Source: Ligilactobacillus saerimneri DSM 16049
GTDB taxonomy: Bacteria; Bacillota; Bacilli; Lactobacillales; Lactobacillaceae
Length of the DNA: 64,000 nt
Assembly (NCBI RefSeq): GCF_000423265.1
Contig: NZ_AUHQ01000009.1
Span: 1-64,000 of the forward strand
Reading direction: 5' to 3'
Positions 34,494-43,910 of the stretch are shown in pieces. The notes under the pieces are model-generated. The model saw only the letters and a program-made list of their open reading frames with translations. It ran no database searches and was not told the origin of the DNA. The number at the start of each line of letters is the position of its first letter. The stretch's first letter is position 1. The translations under genes and the position numbers were made by a program.

Positions 34494-36587
34494 ATGCCAA
34501 CGACCCAAAAGAAACGTAAAAAACCTCGGAAGAATCTAGTTATTGTCGAATCACCTTCCAAAGCTAAGACGATCGGCAAGTATCTAGGTTCACACTACAA
34601 AGTAATGGCTAGTTTAGGCCATATTCGCGACCTTCCTAAGAGCAAGATGGGGGTCGATATTGAAAATGATTACGAACCACATTATATCTCTATTCGTGGC
34701 AAGGGCGACGTAATTAAAGAGCTACGCAAGGAAGCCAAAAAGGCAGCCCATGTATACTTGGCATCTGACCCGGACCGTGAAGGGGAAGCTATCGCTTGGC
34801 ACTTGTCTTATCTTTTAGGATTGGATCCAAACGGAAAAAACCGGGTTGTCTTTAACGAAATTACGAAAGACACCGTTAAAAATGCCTTTAAGAATCCCCG
34901 TTCAATTGATATGAATTTGGTTGATGCCCAACAAGCACGGCGGGTTTTAGACCGCTTGGTAGGTTATTCTATCTCGCCATTACTATGGGCTAAAATCAAA
35001 AAAGGCCTGTCAGCTGGGCGGGTGCAATCTATCGCTTTAAACTTGATTATCAAGCGGGAACGCGAAATCAAAGAATTTAAACCAGAAGAATACTGGAAGA
35101 TTGATAGTGAGTTTAAGAAGGGTAAAACTAAGTTTGCAGCCGATTATCATGATCTGGATGGTGCTCTGAAGAAACTTCACGCCAATGAGGATGTTCAAAC
35201 AGTTTTACAACGGATTGATAAGCAACAACCATTTACCGTTGCCACCGTCAAACGCAAGGAACGCAAGCGACAAGCTCCCTTACCGTTTACTACTTCCACC
35301 ATGCAACAAGCGGCTAACAATATCTTGAAGTTTAGAACAGCCAAAACGATGATGGTTGCCCAACAGCTGTATGAAGGTATCAATATCGGGTCCGGAACAG
35401 TAGGGTTGATTACTTATATGCGGACGGATTCAACACGGATTGCCTCTGTGGCTAAGCATGAGGCGGCCACCTATATTCATGAAAACTTAGGGGCAAAATA
35501 TGCAGCTAATAGTCCACGCAAAGGGAAGTTACCTGAAGGGGCTCAGGATGCCCACGAAGCTATTCGGCCTTCTTCAGTGATGCGGACACCACAGGAACTT
35601 GAAAAGTACCTAAGCAAAGACCAGATGAAGCTTTATTCATTGATATGGTCGCGTTTTGTTGCTTCACAGATGACGCCAGCGGTCTACGATACGATGACGG
35701 TTGATATTACTCAAAATGGCGTTACTTTCCGGGCTAATGGGTCAAAACTCAAGTTTCCGGGCTTTAGTAAGGTATACACTGTTTCAAAGCACAAAGATAA
35801 TATTCTCCCTGAACTCAATGAAGGCGACGAAGTAGAGTTGGTTAAAACTAGTCCCAACCAATTGTTCACAACGCCACCAGCCCGCTATACTGAAGCAACG
35901 TTGATTAAAACATTGGAAAGCAATGGGGTTGGGCGTCCTTCAACTTATGCACCAACTTTGAGCACTATTCAAAAACGTTATTATGTGCGGTTAGTTACCC
36001 GTAAGTTTGAACCAACTGAATTAGGGGAAATTGTCAATAAAATGATCGAAGATTGTTTCCCTGATATCTTGAATGTTGCGTTTACAGCTGACTTGGAAAG
36101 CAAGTTAGATGAAATTGAAGATGGTAAACAAGAGTGGATTAAAGTTATTGATAGCTTCTACCAACCGTTTGCTAAGGAAGTCGCAACAGCAGAGAAAAAG
36201 CTCGAAAAGGTTAAGATTAAAGATGAGCCAGCCCACATTGATTGCGACATTTGTGGTGCACCGATGGTAATTAAATTAGGCCGTTTTGGAAAGTTCTATG
36301 CTTGCAGTCGGTTCCCAGACTGTCGGAATACTAAGCCAATTATTAAAAAGATTGGAATTACTTGTCCAAAATGTCATAAAGGCGACGTTGTTGAACGCAA
36401 GTCCAAGAAGAACCGGACTTTCTATGGTTGTTCGCGCTATCCTGACTGTGACTTTGTTTCATGGGATAAGCCAGTTGGACGCGACTGTCCACGGTGTCAG
36501 CATTTCTTGATCTACAAAAAGACCAAGAAAGGAATGCAAGTTAAATGTCCTAATGGTGACTACGAAGAAGCATTGCAGGAAAATTAA
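34494..36587 (+). CDS. topA: DNA topoisomerase I
   Basis: About 697 residues: a Toprim domain (about 15-145; [26 protein letters not shown]), the type IA core with catalytic Tyr308 in [11 protein letters not shown], and C-terminal zinc-ribbon repeats. Two have four Cys (CDICG...CSRFPDC and CPKCH...CSRYPDC); the third (CPRC...KCPNGD) has only three. It relaxes negative supercoils. A longer frame opens at 34455, but AAAGGAG before ATG 34494 decides the start. dprA, often upstream, is absent. Confidence 0.96.
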   Translation: MPTTQKKRKKPRKNLVIVESPSKAKTIGKYLGSHYKVMASLGHIRDLPKSKMGVDIENDYEPHYISIRGKGDVIKELRKEAKKAAHVYLASDPDREGEAIAWHLSYLLGLDPNGKNRVVFNEITKDTVKNAFKNPRSIDMNLVDAQQARRVLDRLVGYSISPLLWAKIKKGLSAGRVQSIALNLIIKREREIKEFKPEEYWKIDSEFKKGKTKFAADYHDLDGALKKLHANEDVQTVLQRIDKQQPFTVATVKRKERKRQAPLPFTTSTMQQAANNILKFRTAKTMMVAQQLYEGINIGSGTVGLITYMRTDSTRIASVAKHEAATYIHENLGAKYAANSPRKGKLPEGAQDAHEAIRPSSVMRTPQELEKYLSKDQMKLYSLIWSRFVASQMTPAVYDTMTVDITQNGVTFRANGSKLKFPGFSKVYTVSKHKDNILPELNEGDEVELVKTSPNQLFTTPPARYTEATLIKTLESNGVGRPSTYAPTLSTIQKRYYVRLVTRKFEPTELGEIVNKMIEDCFPDILNVAFTADLESKLDEIEDGKQEWIKVIDSFYQPFAKEVATAEKKLEKVKIKDEPAHIDCDICGAPMVIKLGRFGKFYACSRFPDCRNTKPIIKKIGITCPKCHKGDVVERKSKKNRTFYGCSRYPDCDFVSWDKPVGRDCPRCQHFLIYKKTKKGMQVKCPNGDYEEALQEN

Positions 36588-36597
36588 ATAATGTCTA

Positions 36598-36630
36598 AAA
36601 ACATGGAAGTGAAGCCACTCCATGTTTTTT
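36598..36630 (+). terminator. Terminator of topA
   Basis: AACATGGA-A-GTG pairs with CCACTCCATGTT around a short loop, one bulged A, then T6. Confidence 0.8.
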
Positions 36631-36650
36631 AATTTGTAATCTGGATATGT

Positions 36651-36676
36651 TATAATTGTTTGCGAACAAACGTTTG
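36651..36676 (+). promoter_or_regulatory. LexA (SOS) box at the xerC promoter
   Basis: CGAACAAACGTTTG at 36663-36676 matches the Gram-positive LexA/DinR operator CGAAC-N4-GTTYG. It lies six bases downstream of a TATAAT at 36651-36656, so LexA binding there should block transcription. There is no good -35. SOS control of xerC is inferred. Confidence 0.6.
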
Positions 36677-36767
36677 TTAAGTGGTGTTTAAAAAAGTTAA
36701 AAGGGCTTATTATTTTCTTGACTAACCTTGACCAAAGTTAGAAAATGACTAGAAAGTGGGTGAATTC

Positions 36768-37667
36768 ATGGAAAAAGAGTGGCTTAATGAATTTAAACGT
36801 TATCTATTGGTTGAGCGCCAATACTCAGACAATACTGCTACGGCTTATCTGAAGGATATTAAACACTTCAGTGATTTTTTGCAGGCTAATGGTGGTAGTA
36901 GTTCTTTTGCTAATGTTGGTAAATTTGATGTCCATGTTTATATGAGTTATTTATATGACCAGCATTATCGAATAACGACCGTTTCACGAATGGTATCAAG
37001 TTTACGGTCCTTTTACCATTTTCTGGACAAAAACGGCTATTGCCAGGATAATCCGTTTGCTTATGTCCAATTGAAGCGCCAACCACGGAGTCTGCCACGT
37101 TTCTTTTATATGCAAGAGATGCAGGCACTTTTCGATGCTACTACTGGGGATGATCCAGTATTGACTCGCGACCGTGCTTTGTTAGAAACCTTGTATGGGA
37201 CTGGGATGCGGGTCAGTGAGTGTACTGGTCTGACCCTGGCAGCAATTGACTTTAATACTCATTCTATGCTGTTGCATGGGAAAGGAAACAAAGAGCGGTA
37301 TGTTCCCTTTGGTAGTTATTGTGCGGAGGCATTGCAGAAGTATTTTCAAACTTACCGTGCACCAGTGATGCAGAAGTATCACAAGGAACATGACTATGTT
37401 TTCATCAACCACTATGGGGATCCAATAACAGCTGCAGGAGTAACATATGTTTTGCAGAAGATTATTGAACGTAGTTCGTTGACAACAAGTATTCACCCCC
37501 ACGAACTGCGTCACACTTTTGCAACCCATATGATGAACAACGGGGCTGATTTGCGTAGTGTGCAGGAGTTACTGGGTCACAGTAGCTTATCGACTACCCA
37601 GATATATACCCACATCACAACTGAACACTTGCAACGTGATTATCAAAAATATTTTAAACGAAAGTAA
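36768..37667 (+). CDS. xerC: Tyrosine recombinase XerC (CodV)
   Basis: About 299 residues: N-terminal SAM-like core-binding domain (about 1-90) and the catalytic domain with Arg in GTGMRVSE, HELRHTFATH, the GHSS His and nucleophile Tyr280. With XerD it resolves chromosome dimers at dif. The neighbourhood xerC-hslV-hslU is that of Bacillus codV-clpQ-clpY. Frame opens at a GTG at 36756; ATG 36768 behind GAAAGTGGGTG is preferred. Confidence 0.94.
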   Translation: MEKEWLNEFKRYLLVERQYSDNTATAYLKDIKHFSDFLQANGGSSSFANVGKFDVHVYMSYLYDQHYRITTVSRMVSSLRSFYHFLDKNGYCQDNPFAYVQLKRQPRSLPRFFYMQEMQALFDATTGDDPVLTRDRALLETLYGTGMRVSECTGLTLAAIDFNTHSMLLHGKGNKERYVPFGSYCAEALQKYFQTYRAPVMQKYHKEHDYVFINHYGDPITAAGVTYVLQKIIERSSLTTSIHPHELRHTFATHMMNNGADLRSVQELLGHSSLSTTQIYTHITTEHLQRDYQKYFKRK

Positions 37668-37685
37668 CCAGAAAGGGGAATATAT

Positions 37686-38228
37686 ATGAGCGTATCATTT
37701 CATGCAACCACTATTTGTGCGGTAAAGCATGCCGGACATACGGCTATGGCTGGAGACGGTCAAGTAACGATGGGTGAAAAAGTAATTATGAAGGGGACCG
37801 CCAAAAAGGTTAGACGGATTTACAATGGCAATGTAGTAGTAGGTTTTGCCGGTAGCGTTGCTGACGCTTTTAATTTAGAAGAACGTTTTGAAAAAAAGCT
37901 GAATGAGTATAGTGGTAACCTCCAACGGGCTGCGGTCGAGTTAGCTCAAGAATGGCGAAGTGACCAAACATTACAGAAGCTAGAAGCATTATTAATTGTA
38001 ATGGATAAAGATAACTTACTGTTGGTTTCTGGATCAGGTGAAGTTATCGAACCAGACGATGGGATTTTGGCCATTGGATCAGGTGGCAATTACGCTTTAG
38101 CAGCCGCTAAAGCCATGGTCCGCCATGCTGCTACTATGTCCGCCGAAGACATTGCTCGAGAAGCTATTGGGATAGCAGGCGATATTGATATCTTCACTAA
38201 CCACAACATTATTAGTGAGACGCTATAA
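37686..38228 (+). CDS. hslV: ATP-dependent protease subunit HslV (ClpQ)
   Basis: 180 residues of the proteasome-beta-like fold. The N-terminus is [13 protein letters not shown]; as in Bacillus ClpQ, the nucleophile is probably Ser2 after Met removal rather than the Thr of enteric HslV. GDGQVTMG and the sodium-site region [11 protein letters not shown] are typical. It is the double-hexamer peptidase opened by HslU. GAAAGGGGAA precedes the ATG; 21 bases separate it from hslU. Confidence 0.95.
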   Translation: MSVSFHATTICAVKHAGHTAMAGDGQVTMGEKVIMKGTAKKVRRIYNGNVVVGFAGSVADAFNLEERFEKKLNEYSGNLQRAAVELAQEWRSDQTLQKLEALLIVMDKDNLLLVSGSGEVIEPDDGILAIGSGGNYALAAAKAMVRHAATMSAEDIAREAIGIAGDIDIFTNHNIISETL

Positions 38229-38249
38229 ACAGACAAAGGATGGGATACG

Positions 38250-39683
38250 ATGAATCCAATTGATAAAACGCCAAAGCAAATTGTTGCTGAATTAGATCAG
38301 TTTATTGTTGGACAAACAGCAGCTAAAAAAGCCATTGCCGTGGCCTTACGCAACCGATATCGGCGGTTACAGTTAGCTAAAGACTTGCAGGACGAGATCA
38401 CACCCAAGAACCTTTTGATGATTGGACCTACTGGGGTAGGGAAGACAGAAATTGCACGTCGCTTAGCTAAAATTGTTAATGCACCGTTTGTTAAGGTGGA
38501 AGCAACTAAGTTTACTGAAGTAGGCTATGTGGGCCGGGATGTTGAATCAATGGTTAGGGACTTGGTTGAAGTTGCATACGGGTTGGTTGAGAAGTCTATG
38601 TATAAGGAAGTTCGGGGGCAAGCTCTCAAGAAAGCCAATAACCGCCTAGTCAAGCTTTTGGTTCCGGCACAAAAGCAAAATGCAAATAGTAATTCAACCA
38701 ATGATTTCTTCAAGATGATGCAAGAAATGCAGCAAAGTATCCAGAATGGACAAAATCCCTGGATGGGAGCAAAAAATCAAGAAGATGAAGGAACTGTAAC
38801 GGATGAAATCAAGAATCAACGAATGTCCGTGGCTGAGCAGTTACGAAATGGCTTACTAGAACAGCAAGAAGTGACACTATTGGTTGATGATCCTAGTCAA
38901 AAGTTTAAAAATGAAGCTGGAATGCTAGGACAGATGGGGATAGATTTGTCCGATACTTTGGGCGCTATGATGCCCCAAAAGAAAGTTGAACGGACTATGA
39001 CAGTAGCTGAAGCCCGCGAATATTTAATCCGAGAAGAGTCAGCTAAATTAGTCAACAGTGCCGATTTGGCGGATGCAGCTATCAAGAAAGCTGAAAATAC
39101 AGGCATTATTTTTATCGATGAAATTGATAAGATCACTTCTAAGAACAGTAATAATAACGGAAGTGTCTCCCGCGAAGGGGTTCAACGAGACATTTTGCCG
39201 ATTGTGGAAGGATCACAGATCAAGACAAAGTATGGGCTGGTTAATACCGACCATATCTTATTTATTGCTTCAGGGGCTTTCCATGAATCTAAACCAAGTG
39301 ATTTGATCGCAGAATTGCAAGGGCGGTTCCCAATTCGGGTTGAATTAGATGATTTGACTGAAGAAGATTTCGTAAAGATTCTTACAGAACCAAATAACGC
39401 ATTGATTAAGCAATATATAGCTATGATTGGCACAGATAACATCAAAGTGACGTTTACTATCGAGTCAATCCACAAGATGGCACAAATTGCCTACCAAGTA
39501 AATCACGAAACTGAAAATATCGGTGCCCGGCGTTTGCATACGATTCTTGAAAAATTATTAGAAGATATTCTGTATGAGGGACCAGATATGGAAATGGGCG
39601 AGATTACGGTAACTGAAGCATATGTTACTGAGAAGATCGGCAATATTGTTAAAGACAAGGATCTTAGCCGCTATATTTTATAA
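38250..39683 (+). CDS. hslU: ATP-dependent protease ATPase HslU (ClpY)
   Basis: 477 residues: AAA+ core with Walker A GPTGVGKT at 59-66 and Walker B FIDEIDK, an intermediate I-domain (about 110-240, Gln/Asn-rich QQSIQNGQNPWMG) that handles substrates, and a C-terminal domain ending KDLSRYIL, whose tail docks on HslV. It unfolds proteins and feeds them to HslV. codY does not follow, unlike Bacillus. Confidence 0.96.
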   Translation: MNPIDKTPKQIVAELDQFIVGQTAAKKAIAVALRNRYRRLQLAKDLQDEITPKNLLMIGPTGVGKTEIARRLAKIVNAPFVKVEATKFTEVGYVGRDVESMVRDLVEVAYGLVEKSMYKEVRGQALKKANNRLVKLLVPAQKQNANSNSTNDFFKMMQEMQQSIQNGQNPWMGAKNQEDEGTVTDEIKNQRMSVAEQLRNGLLEQQEVTLLVDDPSQKFKNEAGMLGQMGIDLSDTLGAMMPQKKVERTMTVAEAREYLIREESAKLVNSADLADAAIKKAENTGIIFIDEIDKITSKNSNNNGSVSREGVQRDILPIVEGSQIKTKYGLVNTDHILFIASGAFHESKPSDLIAELQGRFPIRVELDDLTEEDFVKILTEPNNALIKQYIAMIGTDNIKVTFTIESIHKMAQIAYQVNHETENIGARRLHTILEKLLEDILYEGPDMEMGEITVTEAYVTEKIGNIVKDKDLSRYIL

Positions 39684-39690
39684 ACATTAC

Positions 39691-39720
39691 AGAGTCAGCC
39701 GGAGGGGTTGGCTCTTTTTG
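39691..39720 (+). terminator. Terminator of xerC-hslVU
   Basis: AGAGTCAGCC pairs with GGTTGGCTCT (one mismatch-like T-T), followed by T5. The gap to the next gene (39721-39906) is AT-rich without a visible gene. Confidence 0.75.
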
Positions 39721-39906
39721 TATACACAGGTTGGTCTTATTTTAAACTAAATTCATAATAAAAAGTTACTTTAACCTATAACAAAATATATTAAGACACA
39801 GGGAATTTCCTGCCTTCCTACTAATATTGCTGGTAACCTCGTTCATTTTAGTTTATAGTAGATTCGAATAGGCAAATAGCTATCACTATTGTAAGGAGAG
39901 ATTTCC

Positions 39907-41898
39907 GTGTTTGATAAAATTGATGAATTAAGCGTTAATGCTATTAGAACACTTAGTATCGATGCAATTCAAAAGGCTAACTCTGGTCACCCGGGGTTAC
40001 CATTAGGGGCTGCCCCTATGGCTTATGTCCTCTGGGCTAAGCAAATGAATATTAATCCTGCAACCCATCTGAATTGGGTTAACCGCGACCGTTTTATCCT
40101 GTCTGCTGGTCACGGTTCATCTATGCTTTATAGTTTGTTACACCTGGCTGGCTATGAAGTTTCAATTGATGATCTCAAGAATTTCAGACAATGGCAAAGC
40201 AAGACCCCTGGTCACCCAGAATATGGTCACACTGATGGGGTCGAAGCTACTACTGGTCCTTTAGGCCAAGGGATTTCCATGGCAGTGGGGATGGCAATGG
40301 CTGAAGCTCATTTAGCTGCTAAGTTTAATAAGCCTAACTTCCCTGTAATGGACCACTATACTTTCACTTTATGCGGTGATGGCGACTTAATGGAAGGTGT
40401 TTCCCATGAAGCAGCTTCATTGGCAGGGCACCTTAAATTAGGGAAGTTGATCGCTCTTTACGACTCAAATGATATCTCTCTTGATGGCCCAACATCTGCT
40501 GCTTTCACTGAAAACGTAGGGCAACGCTTTGAAGCTTATGGTTGGCAACACATTGTGGTTAAAGATGGCAATGATCTCGCTGCAATTAATGCTGCTATTG
40601 AAGAAGCTAAGCAAGAAACAAGCAAGCCTACTTTAATTGAAGTTAAGACTGTTATTGGCTTTGGGGCTCCTAAAGCGGGGACTAATGCTGTCCACGGTGC
40701 ACCATTAGGCGCTGAAGGTGTCAAGGAAACTAAGGCCGCTTTAAACTGGGATTATCCAGAATTTACAGTTCCTGATGAAGTATATGCACGTTTCAAACGT
40801 GATATTGCTGAAGCCGGCGCTCAACAAGAAGCTGCTTGGAACGAAATGTTTGCTAAATATGCTGCTGAATATCCAGAATTGGCCCAAGCATTCAAGGCAT
40901 CCTTTACAAACGAATTACCAGCTAACTTAGCTAGCGCTGTACCAACATACACTACTGAAAGTATTGCTTCACGGGCTGCAAGTGCAAATGCAATCAATGC
41001 TATTGCTCAAGAGATGGATAATCTCTGGGGTGGGGCAGCTGATCTTTCAAGTTCTAACAAGACTATGATCTCTGGTAGTGGTGACTTCCAACCAGATTCA
41101 TATGCTGGCCGGAACATCTGGTTCGGGGTACGTGAATTTGGAATGGCTTGCGCTATGAACGGGATCTTACTTCATGGTGGAACACGGGTCTTTGGCGGAA
41201 CTTTCTTTGTATTTACGGATTACTTGCGGGCAGCAATTCGCTTATCAGCCCTGCAACACATCCCAGCAATCTATGTTTTGACTCACGATTCTGTTGCTGT
41301 CGGTGAAGACGGCCCAACTCATGAACCGATTGAACAATTAGCAAGCTTGCGGGCAATGCCAAATGTGCAAGTTCTTCGCCCAGCTGATGGAAATGAAACA
41401 TCAGCAGCTTGGTTAACTGCACTTGAAACAACTGATAAGCCAACTGTTCTTGTTTTAAGTCGGCAAAACTTAGCAACATTACCACAAAACTTTGCTAATG
41501 CTTTGGCAGGAATGCGCATGGGTGGTTATGTTGTTTCACCTGCTCAAGGTACCCAAGAAGGGATCTTGTTGGCAACTGGATCAGAAGTTAACTTGGCTTT
41601 AGCTGCTCAAAAGGAATTGGCTGCTCAAGGTCACGCGGTTTCCGTTGTGTCACTGCCAAGTTTCGATCGCTTCAAAGCCCAAAGTGCAGAATATCGTAAC
41701 AGTGTATTGCCAGCTACTATTACTAAGCGTTTGAGCATCGAAGCAGGCTCCACATTTGGTTGGGGTGAATTTGTTGGCACTGCCGGCAAATCCCTAGGAA
41801 TTGACGAATTTGGCGCATCCGCACCAGGTGAAAAGGTCTTAGCTGAATATGGATTCACAGTTGAAAACGTTGTGGCTGCATATTTATCAATGGACTAA
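39907..41898 (+). CDS. tkt: Transketolase
   Basis: 663 residues. TPP-binding motif GDGDLMEG...[11 protein letters not shown] (about 155-190), catalytic-site His residues in [10 protein letters not shown] and GPLGQG, and the pyrimidine-domain [22 protein letters not shown]. It moves two-carbon units in the non-oxidative pentose phosphate pathway. Start is GTG at 39907, with TAAGGAGAG well placed and no nearby in-frame ATG. Monocistronic. Codon use is biased toward frequent codons, consistent with high expression. Confidence 0.96.
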   Translation: MFDKIDELSVNAIRTLSIDAIQKANSGHPGLPLGAAPMAYVLWAKQMNINPATHLNWVNRDRFILSAGHGSSMLYSLLHLAGYEVSIDDLKNFRQWQSKTPGHPEYGHTDGVEATTGPLGQGISMAVGMAMAEAHLAAKFNKPNFPVMDHYTFTLCGDGDLMEGVSHEAASLAGHLKLGKLIALYDSNDISLDGPTSAAFTENVGQRFEAYGWQHIVVKDGNDLAAINAAIEEAKQETSKPTLIEVKTVIGFGAPKAGTNAVHGAPLGAEGVKETKAALNWDYPEFTVPDEVYARFKRDIAEAGAQQEAAWNEMFAKYAAEYPELAQAFKASFTNELPANLASAVPTYTTESIASRAASANAINAIAQEMDNLWGGAADLSSSNKTMISGSGDFQPDSYAGRNIWFGVREFGMACAMNGILLHGGTRVFGGTFFVFTDYLRAAIRLSALQHIPAIYVLTHDSVAVGEDGPTHEPIEQLASLRAMPNVQVLRPADGNETSAAWLTALETTDKPTVLVLSRQNLATLPQNFANALAGMRMGGYVVSPAQGTQEGILLATGSEVNLALAAQKELAAQGHAVSVVSLPSFDRFKAQSAEYRNSVLPATITKRLSIEAGSTFGWGEFVGTAGKSLGIDEFGASAPGEKVLAEYGFTVENVVAAYLSMD

Positions 41899-41930
41899 AA
41901 CCCAGCTCCTAGGCTGATAGTTAAATTTTT

Positions 41931-41967
41931 ACAGGAAACTAGCATTGGTTAGTTTCCTGTTTTTTTA
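41931..41967 (+). terminator. Terminator of tkt
   Basis: ACAGGAAACTA pairs with TAGTTTCCTGT, then T7. Confidence 0.85.
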
Positions 41968-42088
41968 TTCTTTGAAAAAATCCCTCTAATAATTAGCAGG
42001 TTTTTCTGAGTGTCTTATTAGAATCATTGTTATGTGGGCAAGTTTTTGATAGATTAAAATGGAAAAGCATATATTCGGAGGACTAGAA

Positions 42089-42907
42089 ATGGCGCAAATT
42101 AAGTTAGTAGCTAGTGATATTGACGGTACTTTGTTGAATAGTGACAAAAAAATCTCATACCGGACAATTGAAACAGTCGAAAAACTCAAACAAATGGGTG
42201 TGCATGTGGTTTTATGTTCAGGCCGTCCTGTTAGTGGGGTGATGCCTCACCTAAAGAAATTAGGCTTAACAGACCACGACAACTACGTGATCACGTTCAA
42301 TGGAGCTAAATCATCCAACGTCACTAACACTAAAGTGATCAAGACGCATCCGTTGGGCTATGATGATTTTGTTAAGTTTCATGACTTAGCCCAAAAACTC
42401 GGTTTTGGGATGCAAGTTGTAACGTTAAAATCTGAAATTTTCACAACTTCAGCTAATATCAGCAAGTATACAGTGCGTGATGCTTTTAATACCAACATGC
42501 AAATTAAGTATCGTCCCGCAGATCTGATTAGTCCTGATATTGAAATTGCTAAGATCATGTTTGTTGACGATCCTACTCGCATTAGTAAGTTAGGCGGTCA
42601 ACTTCCTAAAGAAATCTTAACCGACTACTATGCTGTGCGAACAGGATCATGGTCATTTGAATTCATGAATAAAGATGCTTCCAAGGGGAATGCCCTAATG
42701 GATTTATGTGAGTATTTAGGAATTGACCCCGCTGAAACCATGGCTATTGGCGACCAGAACAATGATTTAACTATGCTAGAAAAAGCCGGTATCGGCGTGG
42801 CAATGGCTAACGGGAATGACCTGGTCAAAAAGACTGCTGATGTTTTGACACCATCCAACGATGATGATGGTGTTGCTCAGGCTATGGAGCGCTATATTTT
42901 GAAGTAG
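42089..42907 (+). CDS. Cof-type HAD-IIB phosphatase
   Basis: About 272 residues. HAD motif I SDIDGTLLNSD, motif II CSGRP, Lys in DASKGNAL and motif IV GDQNNDLTMLEKAG are all intact, with a C2B cap between motifs II and III. Relatives dephosphorylate sugar phosphates or flavin/PLP-type phosphates; the substrate here is unknown. An earlier in-frame ATG at 42059 exists, but TTCGGAGGA precedes ATG 42089 at the right distance. Confidence 0.9.
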   Translation: MAQIKLVASDIDGTLLNSDKKISYRTIETVEKLKQMGVHVVLCSGRPVSGVMPHLKKLGLTDHDNYVITFNGAKSSNVTNTKVIKTHPLGYDDFVKFHDLAQKLGFGMQVVTLKSEIFTTSANISKYTVRDAFNTNMQIKYRPADLISPDIEIAKIMFVDDPTRISKLGGQLPKEILTDYYAVRTGSWSFEFMNKDASKGNALMDLCEYLGIDPAETMAIGDQNNDLTMLEKAGIGVAMANGNDLVKKTADVLTPSNDDDGVAQAMERYILK

Positions 42908-42919
42908 AATTAAGCGAAT

Positions 42920-42966
42920 AAAAAAGATCATTCAGTGATACAAATTCACTAAATGATCTTTTTTTA
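42920..42966. terminator. Bidirectional terminator
   Basis: AAAGATCATTCAGTGA pairs with TTCACTAAATGATCTTT, A tract left and T7 right, between the convergent Cof and plsY genes. Confidence 0.85.
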
Positions 42967-43581
42967 GTTATGCCTTTTTTTGTAACCTAACCCAAACGGT
43001 ACCATGTTTTCGGTCCCATTCTTTATTCGCTCGATGTTGCTCCAATGACGAATAAAAACAAAAATAGTTAATACCACTGCAACTGTTGTCAGCAGACGGT
43101 CTTGGAAGAAAAAGGATACGATACTTAGTAAGGTGAAACCTACCATGCTAGCTACACTAACCATGCTTGTCAAATAAAGGGTAGTTAAAAAGAATGCCCA
43201 TGCAATGACAAAGAAGAGGGGATTATAGACGAGTAAAACCCCAACACTAGTTGCTACGGCTTTACCCCCTTTAAACCCTGCAAAAATTGGGAAAGCATGA
43301 CCTAAGATCGCAGATAAACCGATTAACAGAGCATTGACATGAACGCCGAAGAAAAAGGGAAGTAAAGCGGTCAAACTACCCTTTAACATATCCAAAAGCA
43401 AAACAGTAATACCAGCTTTTTTGCCTAAGACACGAAAAGTGTTGGTTGTTCCCATATTCCCACTACCGTAGTTACGGATATCTTTATTAAAAAAATACTT
43501 TCCGATCCATACTCCTGAAGGGATTGATCCCAGTAGATATCCAATAATAATCATAATGATTATTTTTAGATCGATACTCAT
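42964..43581 (-). CDS. plsY: Acyl-phosphate:glycerol-3-phosphate acyltransferase PlsY
   Basis: 205 residues with five membrane helices. The three PlsY motifs are visible: [23 protein letters not shown] and the [11 protein letters not shown] glycine-rich loop. It transfers an acyl group from acyl phosphate (made by PlsX) to glycerol 3-phosphate, the first step of phospholipid synthesis in Gram-positives. Its gene is divergent from parE, a common arrangement in Firmicutes. Confidence 0.95.
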   Translation of the reverse strand: MSIDLKIIIMIIIGYLLGSIPSGVWIGKYFFNKDIRNYGSGNMGTTNTFRVLGKKAGITVLLLDMLKGSLTALLPFFFGVHVNALLIGLSAILGHAFPIFAGFKGGKAVATSVGVLLVYNPLFFVIAWAFFLTTLYLTSMVSVASMVGFTLLSIVSFFFQDRLLTTVAVVLTIFVFIRHWSNIERIKNGTENMVPFGLGYKKRHN

Positions 43582-43910
43582 AAAGTGAGTAGCCTCCTTT
43601 AATAAGTTACGTACAGAGCCAGTAACTTTTACTAATTAAATAGAATGTTAACAGTGCTATTAATTTCTCCTTTGAAAAAACACCACGAGCCCGACTTTTT
43701 CTGACATCAGACAGTCGGTCACTATCAGTGTTCTTATTGATAAAAACACCAATAGTACAATTCTATCACAAGATGACCTAAGCGGTTGGCAAATATCGAT
43801 TTTAGAACATACATTCGCTATGTTATAATAAATATTAAGACTTTACGAATTAATCTTTTTTATATACTATTGATTAGTTCTCAAAATTAATAATAAAGGG
43901 GCTTCAATTT
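43582..43910. promoter_or_regulatory. Divergent plsY/parE control region with two hairpins
   Basis: parE promoter: TTTAGA, 17 bases, TATAAT near 43826-43831. Two inverted repeats stand upstream: CCGACT...AGTCGG with inner CTG/CAG (about 43690-43718), and ACTAT-ca-GTGTT with AACAC-ca-ATAGT (about 43723-43758). They may lie in the plsY 5' UTR. No gene is seen here. Confidence 0.5.

Noticed and set aside
36768-37667. XerC as a phage or transposon integrase
   Set aside because: Length, motifs and linkage to hslVU identify the housekeeping recombinase; no attachment-site repeats were seen.
43811-43826. LexA-like GAACATACATTCG in the parE promoter
   Set aside because: Two departures from the operator consensus in the key half-sites; SOS control of topoisomerase IV is not supported.
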